Source: CAMLDH01 sp966250375 (GTDB lineage: Bacteria; Pseudomonadota; Gammaproteobacteria; Burkholderiales; Burkholderiaceae_D). From it: a stretch of DNA of 64,000 bases. Position 1 is the stretch's first letter. Every line of letters starts with the position of its first letter. A model generated the notes under the pieces. The model saw only the letters and a program-made list of their open reading frames with translations, was not told the origin of the DNA and searched no databases. A program made the translations under genes and the position numbers. The DNA lies in contig CBINHE010000003.1 in NCBI GenBank assembly GCA_966250375.1, forward strand, positions 1 through 64,000, in the 5' to 3' direction. This document shows, piece by piece, positions 16,020 to 24,120 of this stretch.

Positions 16020-16799
16020 ATGAAGAGCTATGCATTGCCGCAGTTTTCGATGCGTTTCCGGCCCATTTGGCAGCGTAATTTTCTGGTATGGAAAAAGCTC
16101 GCGGTGGCCAGTGTGCTGGGCAATATTGCTGATCCGCTCATCACCTTGATTGCGTTCGGTTACGGCCTTGGCAGCTTACTGCAAAATATCAACGGTATTC
16201 CCTATATCCAATATTTGGCATCGGGTTCCATCTGTATGTCGATCATGATGGCGTCTTCCTTTGAGGCACTGTATTCGGCTTTTTCTCGCATGCATGTGCA
16301 AAGAACGTGGGATGCGCTGATGAATGCGCCATTGGCGCTGGACGATGTGATACTGGCCGAAATGTTATGGGCAGCGACCAAATCGCTGTTTTCCGGCATC
16401 GCGATTCTGAGCGTGATATTTGCGCTCGGCATCGGTTTGCATTTGCAAACAATCCTGGTCGTGCCATTGTTGTTTTTGATCGGTATGACCTTCGCGTCAC
16501 TGGGATTGGTCATCAATGCACTGGCGCGCGGTTATGATTTTTTTACCTACTATTTCACGCTTGTACTGACCCCGATGGTTTTTCTGTCAGGCGTATACTA
16601 TCCAACCACGCAATTACCAACTTGGCTACAGGCGATTTCTCACTTGTTGCCCTTGAGCGCGGCGGTCAGTCTGGTCCGTCCCCTGATTCTCGGTGAATGG
16701 CCCAGTATGCCATTGGCGAATATTGCGCTCTTGTTCGCATATTGCATTGCAGGTTTTTATGTTGCGACCGTGCTGACCCGGCGTCGGTTATTGAAGTAA
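16020..16799 (+). CDS. ABC-2 type transporter permease, NodJ family
   Basis: This 259-aa integral membrane protein has about six hydrophobic segments in the ABC-2 pattern. It has the conserved stretch MVFLSGVYYPTTQLPTWLQ before the last two segments, which is characteristic of NodJ-like permeases. It starts two bases after the ATPase stop, so the two form one exporter. The substrate is unknown. Confidence 0.88.
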   Translation: MKSYALPQFSMRFRPIWQRNFLVWKKLAVASVLGNIADPLITLIAFGYGLGSLLQNINGIPYIQYLASGSICMSIMMASSFEALYSAFSRMHVQRTWDALMNAPLALDDVILAEMLWAATKSLFSGIAILSVIFALGIGLHLQTILVVPLLFLIGMTFASLGLVINALARGYDFFTYYFTLVLTPMVFLSGVYYPTTQLPTWLQAISHLLPLSAAVSLVRPLILGEWPSMPLANIALLFAYCIAGFYVATVLTRRRLLK

Positions 16800-16841
16800 A
16801 TGTAGGCTGGAAAGTTTTAGCTTAAGCGTCGGATATCGACT

Positions 16842-17174
16842 ATGTTACAGCCGCTCTTGGTATTGACGAATGTGCCTGATGCAGCGCTTGCCCATGCAAT
16901 GGCACAGCACCTTGTTGAGCAGAAGCTGGCCGCATGCGCGAATATTTTGCCTGCCGTGCAATCGGTGTATCAATGGCAAGGCGCGATTGAACAAACTAAT
17001 GAAGTCACGTTGTTGATCAAGACAGTGCGGGAACGCTACGCGGAACTGGAGGCCGCGATCAAAGCGATGCATCCGTACGAAGTGCCCAAAATTATCGCGT
17101 TGCCCATCGTTGCGGGACTCCCTGCATATCTCGACTGGATTGCATACGAAACGAAGAAAGATGTGAATGCTTAA
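16842..17174 (+). CDS. cutA: Divalent-cation tolerance protein CutA
   Basis: CutA1 proteins are small, very stable trimers linked to copper tolerance, though their exact role is unsettled. The 110-aa product has the family landmarks EQKLAACANILPAVQSVYQWQG (about residues 27-48) and HPYEVPKIIALPI near the end. It overlaps dsbD by eight bases. The cutA-dsbD pair also occurs in E. coli, so shared expression is likely. Confidence 0.92.
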   Translation: MLQPLLVLTNVPDAALAHAMAQHLVEQKLAACANILPAVQSVYQWQGAIEQTNEVTLLIKTVRERYAELEAAIKAMHPYEVPKIIALPIVAGLPAYLDWIAYETKKDVNA

Positions 17175-19074
17175 GATGTTCATTCAGGCAGTTGCTACAT
17201 TAACGACCGTGCGAAGCTGGGGATGCTTGCGGTTGCATGTACAACGTGGGAGGTCGGTTCTTGCCGTCACGTTATCTGCATTGTTTGCGTTCGTATTCTT
17301 GCTGGCGCCGCTCGCGCATGCCGAGGCTGATTATCTCCAGCCCGAGGACGCGTTCAAATTTTCTGCCAGGATGGCAGATGCCAAGACTATCGAGATCAAG
17401 TACACCATCGCTGGCGGATACTATATGTACCGCGAGCGCTTCCGTTTCAAGGCTGTTGGCGTCAAGCTTGGCGAGCCGATTTTGCCAGCGGGGAAAGTGA
17501 AGTTTGACGACACATTCCAGAAGAATGTCGAGACTTACCGCAATACGCTTACGATCAAGATACCGGTTGAAGCCGAAAGCACATTTACACTGACTGCGAC
17601 GGGGCAGGGTTGCGCTGACAAGGGGCTGTGCTATGCGCCGATGGACTCGGAAGCGAAGCTGTCGCCCGGTGGCATGGGATTGTTGGGCGCAGTCGCTGCT
17701 GCGCAAAAAGAATTGACCGGCAATGGTGTCGTCGGTGAGCCTCGCTCAGGCAGGCAAGTTTCGTCGCCCGGCATGGAGGAGGCGGCCGACGCCGTGCCAT
17801 CCGCGGATTCGGAAATGGGCCGCATTGAAGCGTCGCTCAAAAGCGGCGAGCTGCTGGTGATCCTACCGTTGTTTTTCTTGCTGGGGCTGGGTCTGTCCTT
17901 CACGCCATGCGTGCTGCCGATGGTGCCGATCCTATCCTTCATCATTGTCGGCGAAGGCGCACAAGTGCGGCCTCAGCGCGGCTTCTTGTTGTCGGTTACA
18001 TATTCGCTGGGCATGGCGATTGTTTACACCGGACTCGGCATCGCTGCCGGCTTGATTGGCGAAGGACTGTCCGCGACCCTGCAAAATCCGTGGGTGTTGG
18101 GGGCATTTGCGCTCTTGATGGTAGCGTTGTCGCTGTCGATGTTCGGCGTGTATCAGTTGCAAGTGCCGGCGGCTATCCAGTTGAAGCTGATACAGGCGTC
18201 GGAAAAGCAGGCGACGGGGAAACTGCTCGGCGTATTCATGATGGGCGCCATATCAGCATTGATCGTCGGGCCATGTGTCGCAGCCCCCTTGGCCGGCGCC
18301 TTGGTGTATATCAGCCAGACGCGGGATGTGCTGGTGGGTGGCGGCGCGTTGTTTGCAATGGCGGTGGGCATGAGCGTGCCTTTGCTGCTGGTGGGACTCT
18401 CGGCCGGCTCCTTGCTGCCGCGTGCCGGCGCTTGGATGGAATCGGTCAAGCGCTTCTTCGGCGTATTGATGCTGGGAGTGGCGTTGTGGTTGCTATCGCC
18501 AGTGATTCCGGCATGGGCGCAGTTATCCGGGTGGGCGGCATTGGGCATCGGATATGGTGCCTACATGTTATGGACCAGGGAATCGGGCTGGCTTGCGAAA
18601 GCGCTTGGCTTGGTGTTCGTCGCATTCGGCCTCGCGCAACTGTTGGGTGTGGCGACCGGTGGGCGCGATGCATTGGCGCCGCTGGCCCATCTCAAGGGAA
18701 GTTCGGCTAGAAAGACTGAATTCGTGCGAGTGAAATCGGTCGCTGAACTGGATGCTGCTTTGACGCAGTCGAATGGCAAAATTGTATTGCTCGATTTCTA
18801 TGCGGACTGGTGCGTATCGTGCTTGGAAATGGAGAAGCTGACCTTCTCCGACCCCCGTATCCAAGCGCAGTTTGGTGGCATGGTGCTGCTGCAAATCGAT
18901 GTCACTGCCAATAACGTGGATGACAAGGCGATGCTCAAGCGTTTTAATCTGTTTGGCCCGCCAGGAATTATTTTCTTCAACAAGCAAGGTCGTGAAATTC
19001 AAGGCGCGCGCGTCATCGGCTATCAGAATGCAGAGAAATTTTTGCGCTCATTGGCATTCATCTCCAGCATTTGA
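17167..19074 (+). CDS. dsbD: Thiol:disulfide interchange protein DsbD
   Basis: DsbD carries electrons from cytoplasmic thioredoxin across the inner membrane to periplasmic DsbC, DsbG and CcmG-type proteins. All three domains are visible in the 635-aa frame. There is a periplasmic alpha domain with GCADKGLCYAP (about residue 145), then a membrane domain with the redox cysteines in FTPCVLPMVPI and GPCVAAPLAGAL, then a thioredoxin-like domain with WCVSC near residue 550. A signal sequence ends near LLAPLAHA at about residue 51. The start at 17167 gives an unusually long leader. ATG 17176 or a later TTG may be the true start. Confidence 0.95.
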   Translation: MLKMFIQAVATLTTVRSWGCLRLHVQRGRSVLAVTLSALFAFVFLLAPLAHAEADYLQPEDAFKFSARMADAKTIEIKYTIAGGYYMYRERFRFKAVGVKLGEPILPAGKVKFDDTFQKNVETYRNTLTIKIPVEAESTFTLTATGQGCADKGLCYAPMDSEAKLSPGGMGLLGAVAAAQKELTGNGVVGEPRSGRQVSSPGMEEAADAVPSADSEMGRIEASLKSGELLVILPLFFLLGLGLSFTPCVLPMVPILSFIIVGEGAQVRPQRGFLLSVTYSLGMAIVYTGLGIAAGLIGEGLSATLQNPWVLGAFALLMVALSLSMFGVYQLQVPAAIQLKLIQASEKQATGKLLGVFMMGAISALIVGPCVAAPLAGALVYISQTRDVLVGGGALFAMAVGMSVPLLLVGLSAGSLLPRAGAWMESVKRFFGVLMLGVALWLLSPVIPAWAQLSGWAALGIGYGAYMLWTRESGWLAKALGLVFVAFGLAQLLGVATGGRDALAPLAHLKGSSARKTEFVRVKSVAELDAALTQSNGKIVLLDFYADWCVSCLEMEKLTFSDPRIQAQFGGMVLLQIDVTANNVDDKAMLKRFNLFGPPGIIFFNKQGREIQGARVIGYQNAEKFLRSLAFISSI

Positions 19075-19237
19075 CCGGAGCATATCGGAAACTGCAGAGT
19101 CTGCACAAAGAATTGCTGGAGCGGATGGTCGATACTTGTTCTTCACATGGCCAATCGTTTTTGTGAAAAATTCCACTCCAGAAAACTTGGTGTGCTGATA
19201 TATGCAAACGCATATGAAGGACCTAACTTATCTGTTC

Positions 19238-19266
19238 TTGAATTCTGCCTAATGAACCGCTATATG
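19238..19266 (+). promoter_or_regulatory. Probable sigma-70 promoter of the peroxiredoxin gene
   Basis: TTGAAT (19238-19243), a 17-base spacer and TATATG (19261-19266), ending 31 bases before the start codon. I see no clear OxyR or other operator. Confidence 0.5.
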
Positions 19267-19297
19267 TCTAACATTGCATAATTTTTTGGAGACGGAC

Positions 19298-19936
19298 ATG
19301 ACTTTGCGTCTTGGTGACACAGCACCTGATTTTGAACAAGATTCTTCGATTGGAAAAATTAAATTTCACGAGTGGGCTGGCGACTCTTGGATCGTATTGT
19401 TTTCGCACCCGGCCGATTTCACGCCAGTATGCACGACGGAACTGGGCTTGACTGCGAAATTGAAATCCGAATTTGACAAGCGCAATGTGAAAGCGATTGC
19501 GTTGTCAGTGGATCCAGTAGGCAAACATGTACAGTGGATCCAGGACATTGAAGAAACGCAAAAGACCGTTGTGGGCTTTCCGATCATTGCAGATGCAGAT
19601 AAATCGGTCGCCGCATTGTATGACATGATCCATCCGAATCAATCGGAAACCATGACCGTGCGCTCACTGTTCGTGATCGATCCGAAAAAGAAAATCCGCT
19701 TGATTATTACGTATCCAATGAGCACGGGCCGTAATTTCGATGAAGTACTGCGCGTCATCGATGCGTTGCAATTGACTGATGGCTATTCGGTCGCGACACC
19801 CGGCAACTGGCGCGATGGCGATGACGTGATTATTCCGCTGACGATCCAGGATGAAGAGGTAATCAAGCAGAAATATCCGAAAGGCTATACTGCGCCACGT
19901 CCGTATCTACGGATCACGCCGCAGCCGAATAAATAA
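19298..19936 (+). CDS. 1-Cys peroxiredoxin (Prx6 type)
   Basis: The 212-aa protein reduces hydrogen and alkyl hydroperoxides through the peroxidatic cysteine in the motif FTPVCTTE (about residue 47). The long C-terminal part, with PGNWRDGDDVIIP and a KQKYPKGY segment, is the Prx6/AhpC-TSA 1-Cys form rather than the two-cysteine AhpC. ATG 19298 is preferred over the in-frame ATG at 19274 because TTGGAGA lies just before it and the protein then starts MTLRLGDTAPDFEQDS like its relatives. Confidence 0.92.
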   Translation: MTLRLGDTAPDFEQDSSIGKIKFHEWAGDSWIVLFSHPADFTPVCTTELGLTAKLKSEFDKRNVKAIALSVDPVGKHVQWIQDIEETQKTVVGFPIIADADKSVAALYDMIHPNQSETMTVRSLFVIDPKKKIRLIITYPMSTGRNFDEVLRVIDALQLTDGYSVATPGNWRDGDDVIIPLTIQDEEVIKQKYPKGYTAPRPYLRITPQPNK

Positions 19937-19954
19937 CCTTTTGCGGATCGAATA

Positions 19955-19982
19955 AAAAAAGCGCCCATCGAGGCGCTTTTTT
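19955..19982. terminator. Bidirectional terminator between the peroxiredoxin gene and corA
   Basis: AAAAAAGCGCC (19955-19965) pairs with GGCGCTTTTTT (19972-19982). With A-runs on one side and T-runs on the other it can stop transcription from both convergent genes. Confidence 0.9.
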
Positions 19983-19992
19983 ATTTTGGCGG

Positions 19993-21087
19993 CTAATCTT
20001 CCAGATAGCGTTTGCGCCGAAAGAAAAATAACAGGCTGGCCACAATCAGCGCCATGATACCTACTGCAATCCAGAAGCCTGCCTTGTCTTTCAAGAGCGG
20101 CATATCGACAAAATTCATGCCGAAGATACCTGTCAGCAAAGTCAGCGGCATGAACAAGGCGGTGATCACGGTGAGTGTGCGCATGATTTCGCTAGTGCGG
20201 TGGGACACCGACGCGAAATGGATTTGCACTGCGGATTCGAGCGATGATTCCAGCCGCCGGGCATGATTCAGCACGCGCGTGATGTGTTCCATCACGTCAT
20301 TGACACGGACCAACAGCAAGTCTTTGGCGCGGCTGTCGTCGTGGTTGTTGTAGGTGTCGACGAAATGATCGCGCAGTTCTTGCAATGCGTCGTGCTGTTC
20401 TTCGCACAAATGATCGAGTTTGTGCAATTCGTTGCGTGCATCCAGTAGCGCCATCCAGTCCTTGAACGGGCGACGCGGATTAAGCAGTGCGCGCTGCCAA
20501 CGATCGAGTTGCGCGGTCAGTGGCTGGCGCAACTCCAAATATTGATCGACCATCGCGTTCAACAGACGCAGCATCAACTCCTCCGGCGACGTCGAGGGGC
20601 GACTGCCATGGGCAGCTCCATCCGGTTTGCATTTGTAATCGAGCAGGCGATTGCGCGCGGCTTCGATGGTGCGGCTATGGCGTGCATGGACTGTGACCAG
20701 CGCCCGATTCATCAACAGAAATGTGACCGGAATCGTCGCCAGTTTGTTCAGCACGGGCGGTACCTTGCGCCGCTGTTCGTTGTCTTGTACGGTTTCACTG
20801 GATGGGGCATCGGTATTGTGCGCCAGCGCCAGTTTGCGAAACACTACCATCTCGTAATCCTGCGTCGAGTCGAAGTACGACGGATGGTTGAGGTTGGCAA
20901 CGTCGAGCAAGTGCAAATCATAGAGGCGGGTGCCGGTGGCACGTTCCACCGCATCGCGCCATGCATCGGGATTGGCCGCCACTTCGTCGTGCGTGACATC
21001 AAGCCATAGAAAGCTATTGGGCGGGGCAGAGGGTGATAGCGCCGTTGCAAGGCTGACCTGATTGTCACTGATGAGAAAGATGTCCAT
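19993..21087 (-). CDS. corA: CorA-family magnesium/divalent metal transporter
   Basis: CorA is a pentameric Mg2+ channel of the inner membrane. The 364-aa protein has a long cytoplasmic domain and then two C-terminal membrane helices. The first, TVITALFMPLTLLTGIFG, runs into the selectivity motif GMN (about residue 323), and the second, WIAVGIMALIVASLLFF, is followed by a basic tail RRKRYLED. It is convergent with the peroxiredoxin gene and shares its terminator. The substrate may be Mg2+, Co2+ or Zn2+; the sequence does not decide. Confidence 0.9.
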   Translation of the reverse strand: MDIFLISDNQVSLATALSPSAPPNSFLWLDVTHDEVAANPDAWRDAVERATGTRLYDLHLLDVANLNHPSYFDSTQDYEMVVFRKLALAHNTDAPSSETVQDNEQRRKVPPVLNKLATIPVTFLLMNRALVTVHARHSRTIEAARNRLLDYKCKPDGAAHGSRPSTSPEELMLRLLNAMVDQYLELRQPLTAQLDRWQRALLNPRRPFKDWMALLDARNELHKLDHLCEEQHDALQELRDHFVDTYNNHDDSRAKDLLLVRVNDVMEHITRVLNHARRLESSLESAVQIHFASVSHRTSEIMRTLTVITALFMPLTLLTGIFGMNFVDMPLLKDKAGFWIAVGIMALIVASLLFFFRRKRYLED

Positions 21088-21223
21088 GCTGCGGATTAGC
21101 TATCTGAAGTTGCGTCAGAGCGTGACAACGGAAACGAATGCAATGGCGGCGATAGCCAAGCGGCGTGAAGGAAGTACGTCCCAATCATCAGGTTGAAAGT
21201 GCATTTCGGCGGTTGCGCCATAA

Positions 21224-22246
21224 TCAGCCGCTGTGCTTGAGCAGACGGGCGATATTGCGGGCGAAATAGGTCAGTACACCATCCGCGCCTGCGCGCTTGA
21301 ACGCGAGCATCGCTTCCATCATTGTTTTATCATGGTCGAGCCAGCCGTTTTGCGACGCAGCCTTGATCATTGCGTACTCGCCGCTGACTTGATAGGCGAA
21401 GGTCGGTACCTGGAACTCGTCTTTCACGCGGCGCACGATGTCCAGATACGGCATGCCGGGTTTGACCATTACCATGTCGGCGCCTTCGGCAATGTCGAGT
21501 GCCACTTCACGCAGCGCTTCATTGCTGTTGGCCGGGTCCATCTGATACGTGGATTTGTCGCCTTTACCCAGATTGTTGGCGGAGCCGACCGCATCGCGGA
21601 AGGGGCCGTAAAACGCGGACGCGTACTTGGCGGAATACGCCATGATGCGGGTGTGAATATGATGCTGCGATTCGAGTGCATTGCGTATCGCGCCAATGCG
21701 GCCATCCATCATGTCGGACGGTGCGACGATGTCGACGCCAGCTTCGGCCTGGACCAATGCCTGCTTGACCAATAGCGAACAGGTTTCGTCATTCAGCACA
21801 TAGCCATCAGCATTGATCACGCCATCCTGTCCGTGGCTGGTGTAGGGGTCGAGCGCCACGTCGGTCAGGATGCCAAGTTCGGGAAAGCGTTGCTTTAGTT
21901 CGCGCACGGCGCGCGGTACCAATCCATCGGGATTAGTTGCTTCGATACCATCCGGCGTTTTCAATGCAGAGTTGATAACCGGGAATAGTGCCAATGCCGG
22001 GATGCCGAGCGCGACACAGTCTTCCGCCACCGCCAGCAGCAAGTCGACAGACAATCGCTCCACGCCAGGCATCGACGCCACGTTTTCTCGCTGGTTATGG
22101 CCATCCAGAAGGAACACGGGGTAGATCAAGTCCGATGGGGTGAGCACATGCTCTCGTATCATCGCGCGGGAAAAGGCATCTTTGCGCATGCGGCGCATCC
22201 GGATGGCAGGGAATTGAGCAGTCTTCGAAGGATTTTGCATAATCAT
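21224..22246 (-). CDS. hemB: Delta-aminolevulinic acid dehydratase (porphobilinogen synthase)
   Basis: HemB joins two 5-aminolevulinate molecules into porphobilinogen, the second common step of haem synthesis. The 340-aa protein has both active-site lysines, in YSAKYASAFYGPF and MVKPGMPYLDIV. The metal site reads DVALDPYTSHGQDG. The cysteines of zinc enzymes (as in DVCLCEYTSHGHCG) are replaced by Ala/Asp, so it should be a Mg2+-dependent type. Start codons at 22246 and 22240 are both possible. The upstream region on the other strand holds a probable small RNA. Confidence 0.95.
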   Translation of the reverse strand: MIMQNPSKTAQFPAIRMRRMRKDAFSRAMIREHVLTPSDLIYPVFLLDGHNQRENVASMPGVERLSVDLLLAVAEDCVALGIPALALFPVINSALKTPDGIEATNPDGLVPRAVRELKQRFPELGILTDVALDPYTSHGQDGVINADGYVLNDETCSLLVKQALVQAEAGVDIVAPSDMMDGRIGAIRNALESQHHIHTRIMAYSAKYASAFYGPFRDAVGSANNLGKGDKSTYQMDPANSNEALREVALDIAEGADMVMVKPGMPYLDIVRRVKDEFQVPTFAYQVSGEYAMIKAASQNGWLDHDKTMMEAMLAFKRAGADGVLTYFARNIARLLKHSG

Positions 22247-22263
22247 TGTGGGTGAAATAGAAT
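22235..22263 (+). promoter_or_regulatory. Promoter for the RNA between hemB and engB
   Basis: TTGCAT (22235-22240), a 17-base spacer and TAGAAT (22258-22263) on the plus strand, overlapping the first codons of hemB on the opposite strand. It predicts a transcript starting near base 22270. Confidence 0.5.
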
Positions 22264-22269
22264 TTCTGC

Positions 22270-22431
22270 AACAATATCTGAGAAATCACATGAACTTTTT
22301 CGGAAATGGCCCCTCTTAATAGCAGGTGATGTACTCACCTCCCGCTTCTCCTCCCTGAGCGGGGCCATATTGTTCCAACGATGTGGCGTTACTGCCCTGG
22401 AGATCTTCCCCTTTCTCCAGGGCTTTTTTTT
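22270..22431 (+). ncRNA. Probable small RNA with an anti-Shine-Dalgarno loop
   Basis: No protein-coding frame fits this stretch, but it folds well. AACAATA (22270-22276) can pair with TATTGTT (22368-22374), and TGGCCCC (22307-22313) with GGGGCCA (22361-22367). AGGTGA (22324-22329) pairs with TCACCT (22335-22340). CCCGCT (22341-22346) pairs with AGCGGG (22358-22363), presenting the loop TCTCCTCCCTG, which is complementary to GGGAGGAG ribosome sites. The last hairpin and the GGGGCCA pairing exclude each other. A strong terminator ends it. It diverges from hemB and faces the end of engB. A hemB RNA motif has been described upstream of hemB in betaproteobacteria; I cannot tell whether this is a member. 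Confidence 0.6.
22394..22431 (+). terminator. Rho-independent terminator of the small RNA
   Basis: GCCCTGGAG (22394-22402) pairs with CTCCAGGGC (22415-22423), followed by eight T (22424-22431). The U-run is on the plus strand only, so it does not serve engB, which runs the other way. This is the main evidence for a plus-strand transcript here. Confidence 0.88.
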
Positions 22432-22448
22432 GCCTTTAATCTTGCTGG

Positions 22449-23162
22449 CTATGTGTCCGACTCATCAGCTTGGTCATCCGGCTCTTGGTCCGTTACGTCT
22501 TCGGACAATCCCAGCAATTCCAGAATCTTGTCATTTGCCTCATCCAATCCGATTCGCTTCAATGCCGAAAATAACTGCACGGTGAACGGGAAGGGTTTCC
22601 CGTTTTCATCAACATAGCTAGCCAGCATGCCGCGTGCAAGGCGCAAGGCATTGGTGGCATCATTGCGGTTCAGTTTGTCGGCTTTGGTCAAAATGCAATG
22701 AATCGGCCGGCCGGTTGGGGCGAACCATTCCAGCATCTGGATATCGAGCTCGGTAAAGGGGCGGCGCGAATCCATGATCAGTACAAGCGCCGCCAGTTGC
22801 TTGCGTCTTTGCACATAATCGCCAAGCAATTCCTGCCAATGCACTTTGGCTGAGCCTGATACTTCAGCGTAGCCGTAGCCGGGCAAATCGACCAGCAGCG
22901 CACGGATTTCATCGACCTTGGTTTCATCTTTGCGGTGTTGGCCGACATGCGCGCCGCCGATGGAAAAATAATTAATGTGCTGCGTACGGCCCGGTGTTTT
23001 GGACGCGAATGCCAGCTTCTTTTGGTTGCACAGGATATTGATCGCAGTCGACTTGCCAGCGTTCGAGCGGCCGGCGAAGGCGATTTCGGGGACTTGCGTG
23101 CTTGGCAAATCACGTAGGTGGTTCACCGTCGTAAAGAAACGGGCTTGCCAAAGTAGGGACAT
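22449..23162 (-). CDS. engB: Ribosome biogenesis GTP-binding protein EngB/YihA
   Basis: EngB is a small TRAFAC GTPase needed for 50S assembly and normal cell division. The 237-aa protein shows G1 GRSNAGKS (about residue 31), G3 VDLPGYGYAE, G4 TKADK and the G5 region FSALKRIG. It is about 30 residues longer than E. coli YihA because of a short acidic tail ending DQEPDDQADESDT. It is divergent from the cytochrome c4 gene. Confidence 0.95.
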   Translation of the reverse strand: MSLLWQARFFTTVNHLRDLPSTQVPEIAFAGRSNAGKSTAINILCNQKKLAFASKTPGRTQHINYFSIGGAHVGQHRKDETKVDEIRALLVDLPGYGYAEVSGSAKVHWQELLGDYVQRRKQLAALVLIMDSRRPFTELDIQMLEWFAPTGRPIHCILTKADKLNRNDATNALRLARGMLASYVDENGKPFPFTVQLFSALKRIGLDEANDKILELLGLSEDVTDQEPDDQADESDT

Positions 23163-23324
23163 AGGTTGAACAGAAAATGCAGCAAAGGAGGCGAAAATGC
23201 CGGAAAGCTATTGTACAATAAGGGGTTATGTATTGTTGCGCCGCCAAAGCGAAACCGCCCGCAATAACAGCAAATTAGCCGGCCAATAAGGCAGAATTTT
23301 AATATCAAGTCTCAGGGTGTTTGA

Positions 23325-23984
23325 ATGAATCGTGCGTTTTTACCATTTGTGAAATCCTTGTTTGTCGCGATGCTTGTCGTTTCTTCCATCGCTCATGCTT
23401 CTGAAGAAAAGAAAGTCGTCAAAGCCGACCCAGCAAAAGGCGAAGCCATTTATGCCAACGGCGATGCATCCCGTAATATTCCCGCCTGCGTTTCCTGCCA
23501 CGGCGCGGCCGGCAATTCGACCATCGTGCAGAATCCGAAACTGGCGGCGCAACACGAAGCATATATCGCCAAACAGCTGATTGATTTCAAGGGGCCGCAG
23601 CGTAATAACGCCATCATGACGTCGATTGCGAAAGCATTGACCGATGCCGAAGTGAAAAACATAGCTGCTTACCTAAATGCGCAAGCGCAAAAGCCGGGTG
23701 CAGCGAAAAACAAGGATACGATTGAAATCGGCAAGAAAATCTACCGCGGCGGTATCGCGGAAAAGAATGTGCCGGCTTGCGCAGGCTGCCATAGTCCAAA
23801 CGGCGCCGGTATCCCGGCACAATTTGCGCGTATCGGTGGCCAGCATCAGGACTACACGGCTGTGCAATTGACCAGCTTCCGTTCCGGTGCGCGCAAGAAT
23901 AGTCCACAGATGACAAGCGTTGCCAAGCGTCTGTCGGATGATGAAATTCAAGCCGTTGCAGATTACATCGCGGGTTTGAAATAA
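23325..23984 (+). CDS. Di-haem cytochrome c4
   Basis: This periplasmic electron carrier is usually linked to cytochrome oxidases. The 219-aa protein has a signal peptide ending near SSIAHA (residue 25) and two class I cytochrome halves, each with a CXXCH haem site (CVSCH near residue 55, CAGCH near 152) and a later methionine ligand. It sits directly before the haem-ligation genes resB and ccsB and ends in its own terminator. Confidence 0.94.
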   Translation: MNRAFLPFVKSLFVAMLVVSSIAHASEEKKVVKADPAKGEAIYANGDASRNIPACVSCHGAAGNSTIVQNPKLAAQHEAYIAKQLIDFKGPQRNNAIMTSIAKALTDAEVKNIAAYLNAQAQKPGAAKNKDTIEIGKKIYRGGIAEKNVPACAGCHSPNGAGIPAQFARIGGQHQDYTAVQLTSFRSGARKNSPQMTSVAKRLSDDEIQAVADYIAGLK

Positions 23985-24014
23985 TAATAAACGAGCAATG
24001 CAACAAGATTAACG

Positions 24015-24045
24015 GAGGGGGTGGCCAAGGCCGCCCCTTTTTCGT
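24015..24045 (+). terminator. Terminator after cytochrome c4
   Basis: AGGGG and GGCC in 24016-24026 pair with GGCC and CCCCT in 24029-24038, with a small internal loop. TTTTT follows. The hairpin loop is very tight, but the U-run position is right. Confidence 0.7.
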
Positions 24046-24120
24046 TTTAGTTTTATTTTATGCGCGCCGGGAAAGAGATAACGATCGCCTCGTTATTCTG
24101 TCCCGAACAAGTTTAGATAA

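Noticed and set aside
15085..16799. Nodulation factor export (nodI-nodJ)
   Set aside because: The ABC pair belongs to the NodI/NodJ family, but no nod genes or nod boxes are near. Such pairs are widespread in non-symbiotic betaproteobacteria.
17907..18710. 267-codon plus-strand frame
   Set aside because: It is the +1 shadow of dsbD, whose domains and cysteines are clear in the other frame.
22270..22431. 6S RNA
   Set aside because: Length and a long-range stem are suggestive, but I could not match the closing stem and central bubble. The anti-Shine-Dalgarno loop also does not fit the 6S pattern, so I left the RNA unnamed.
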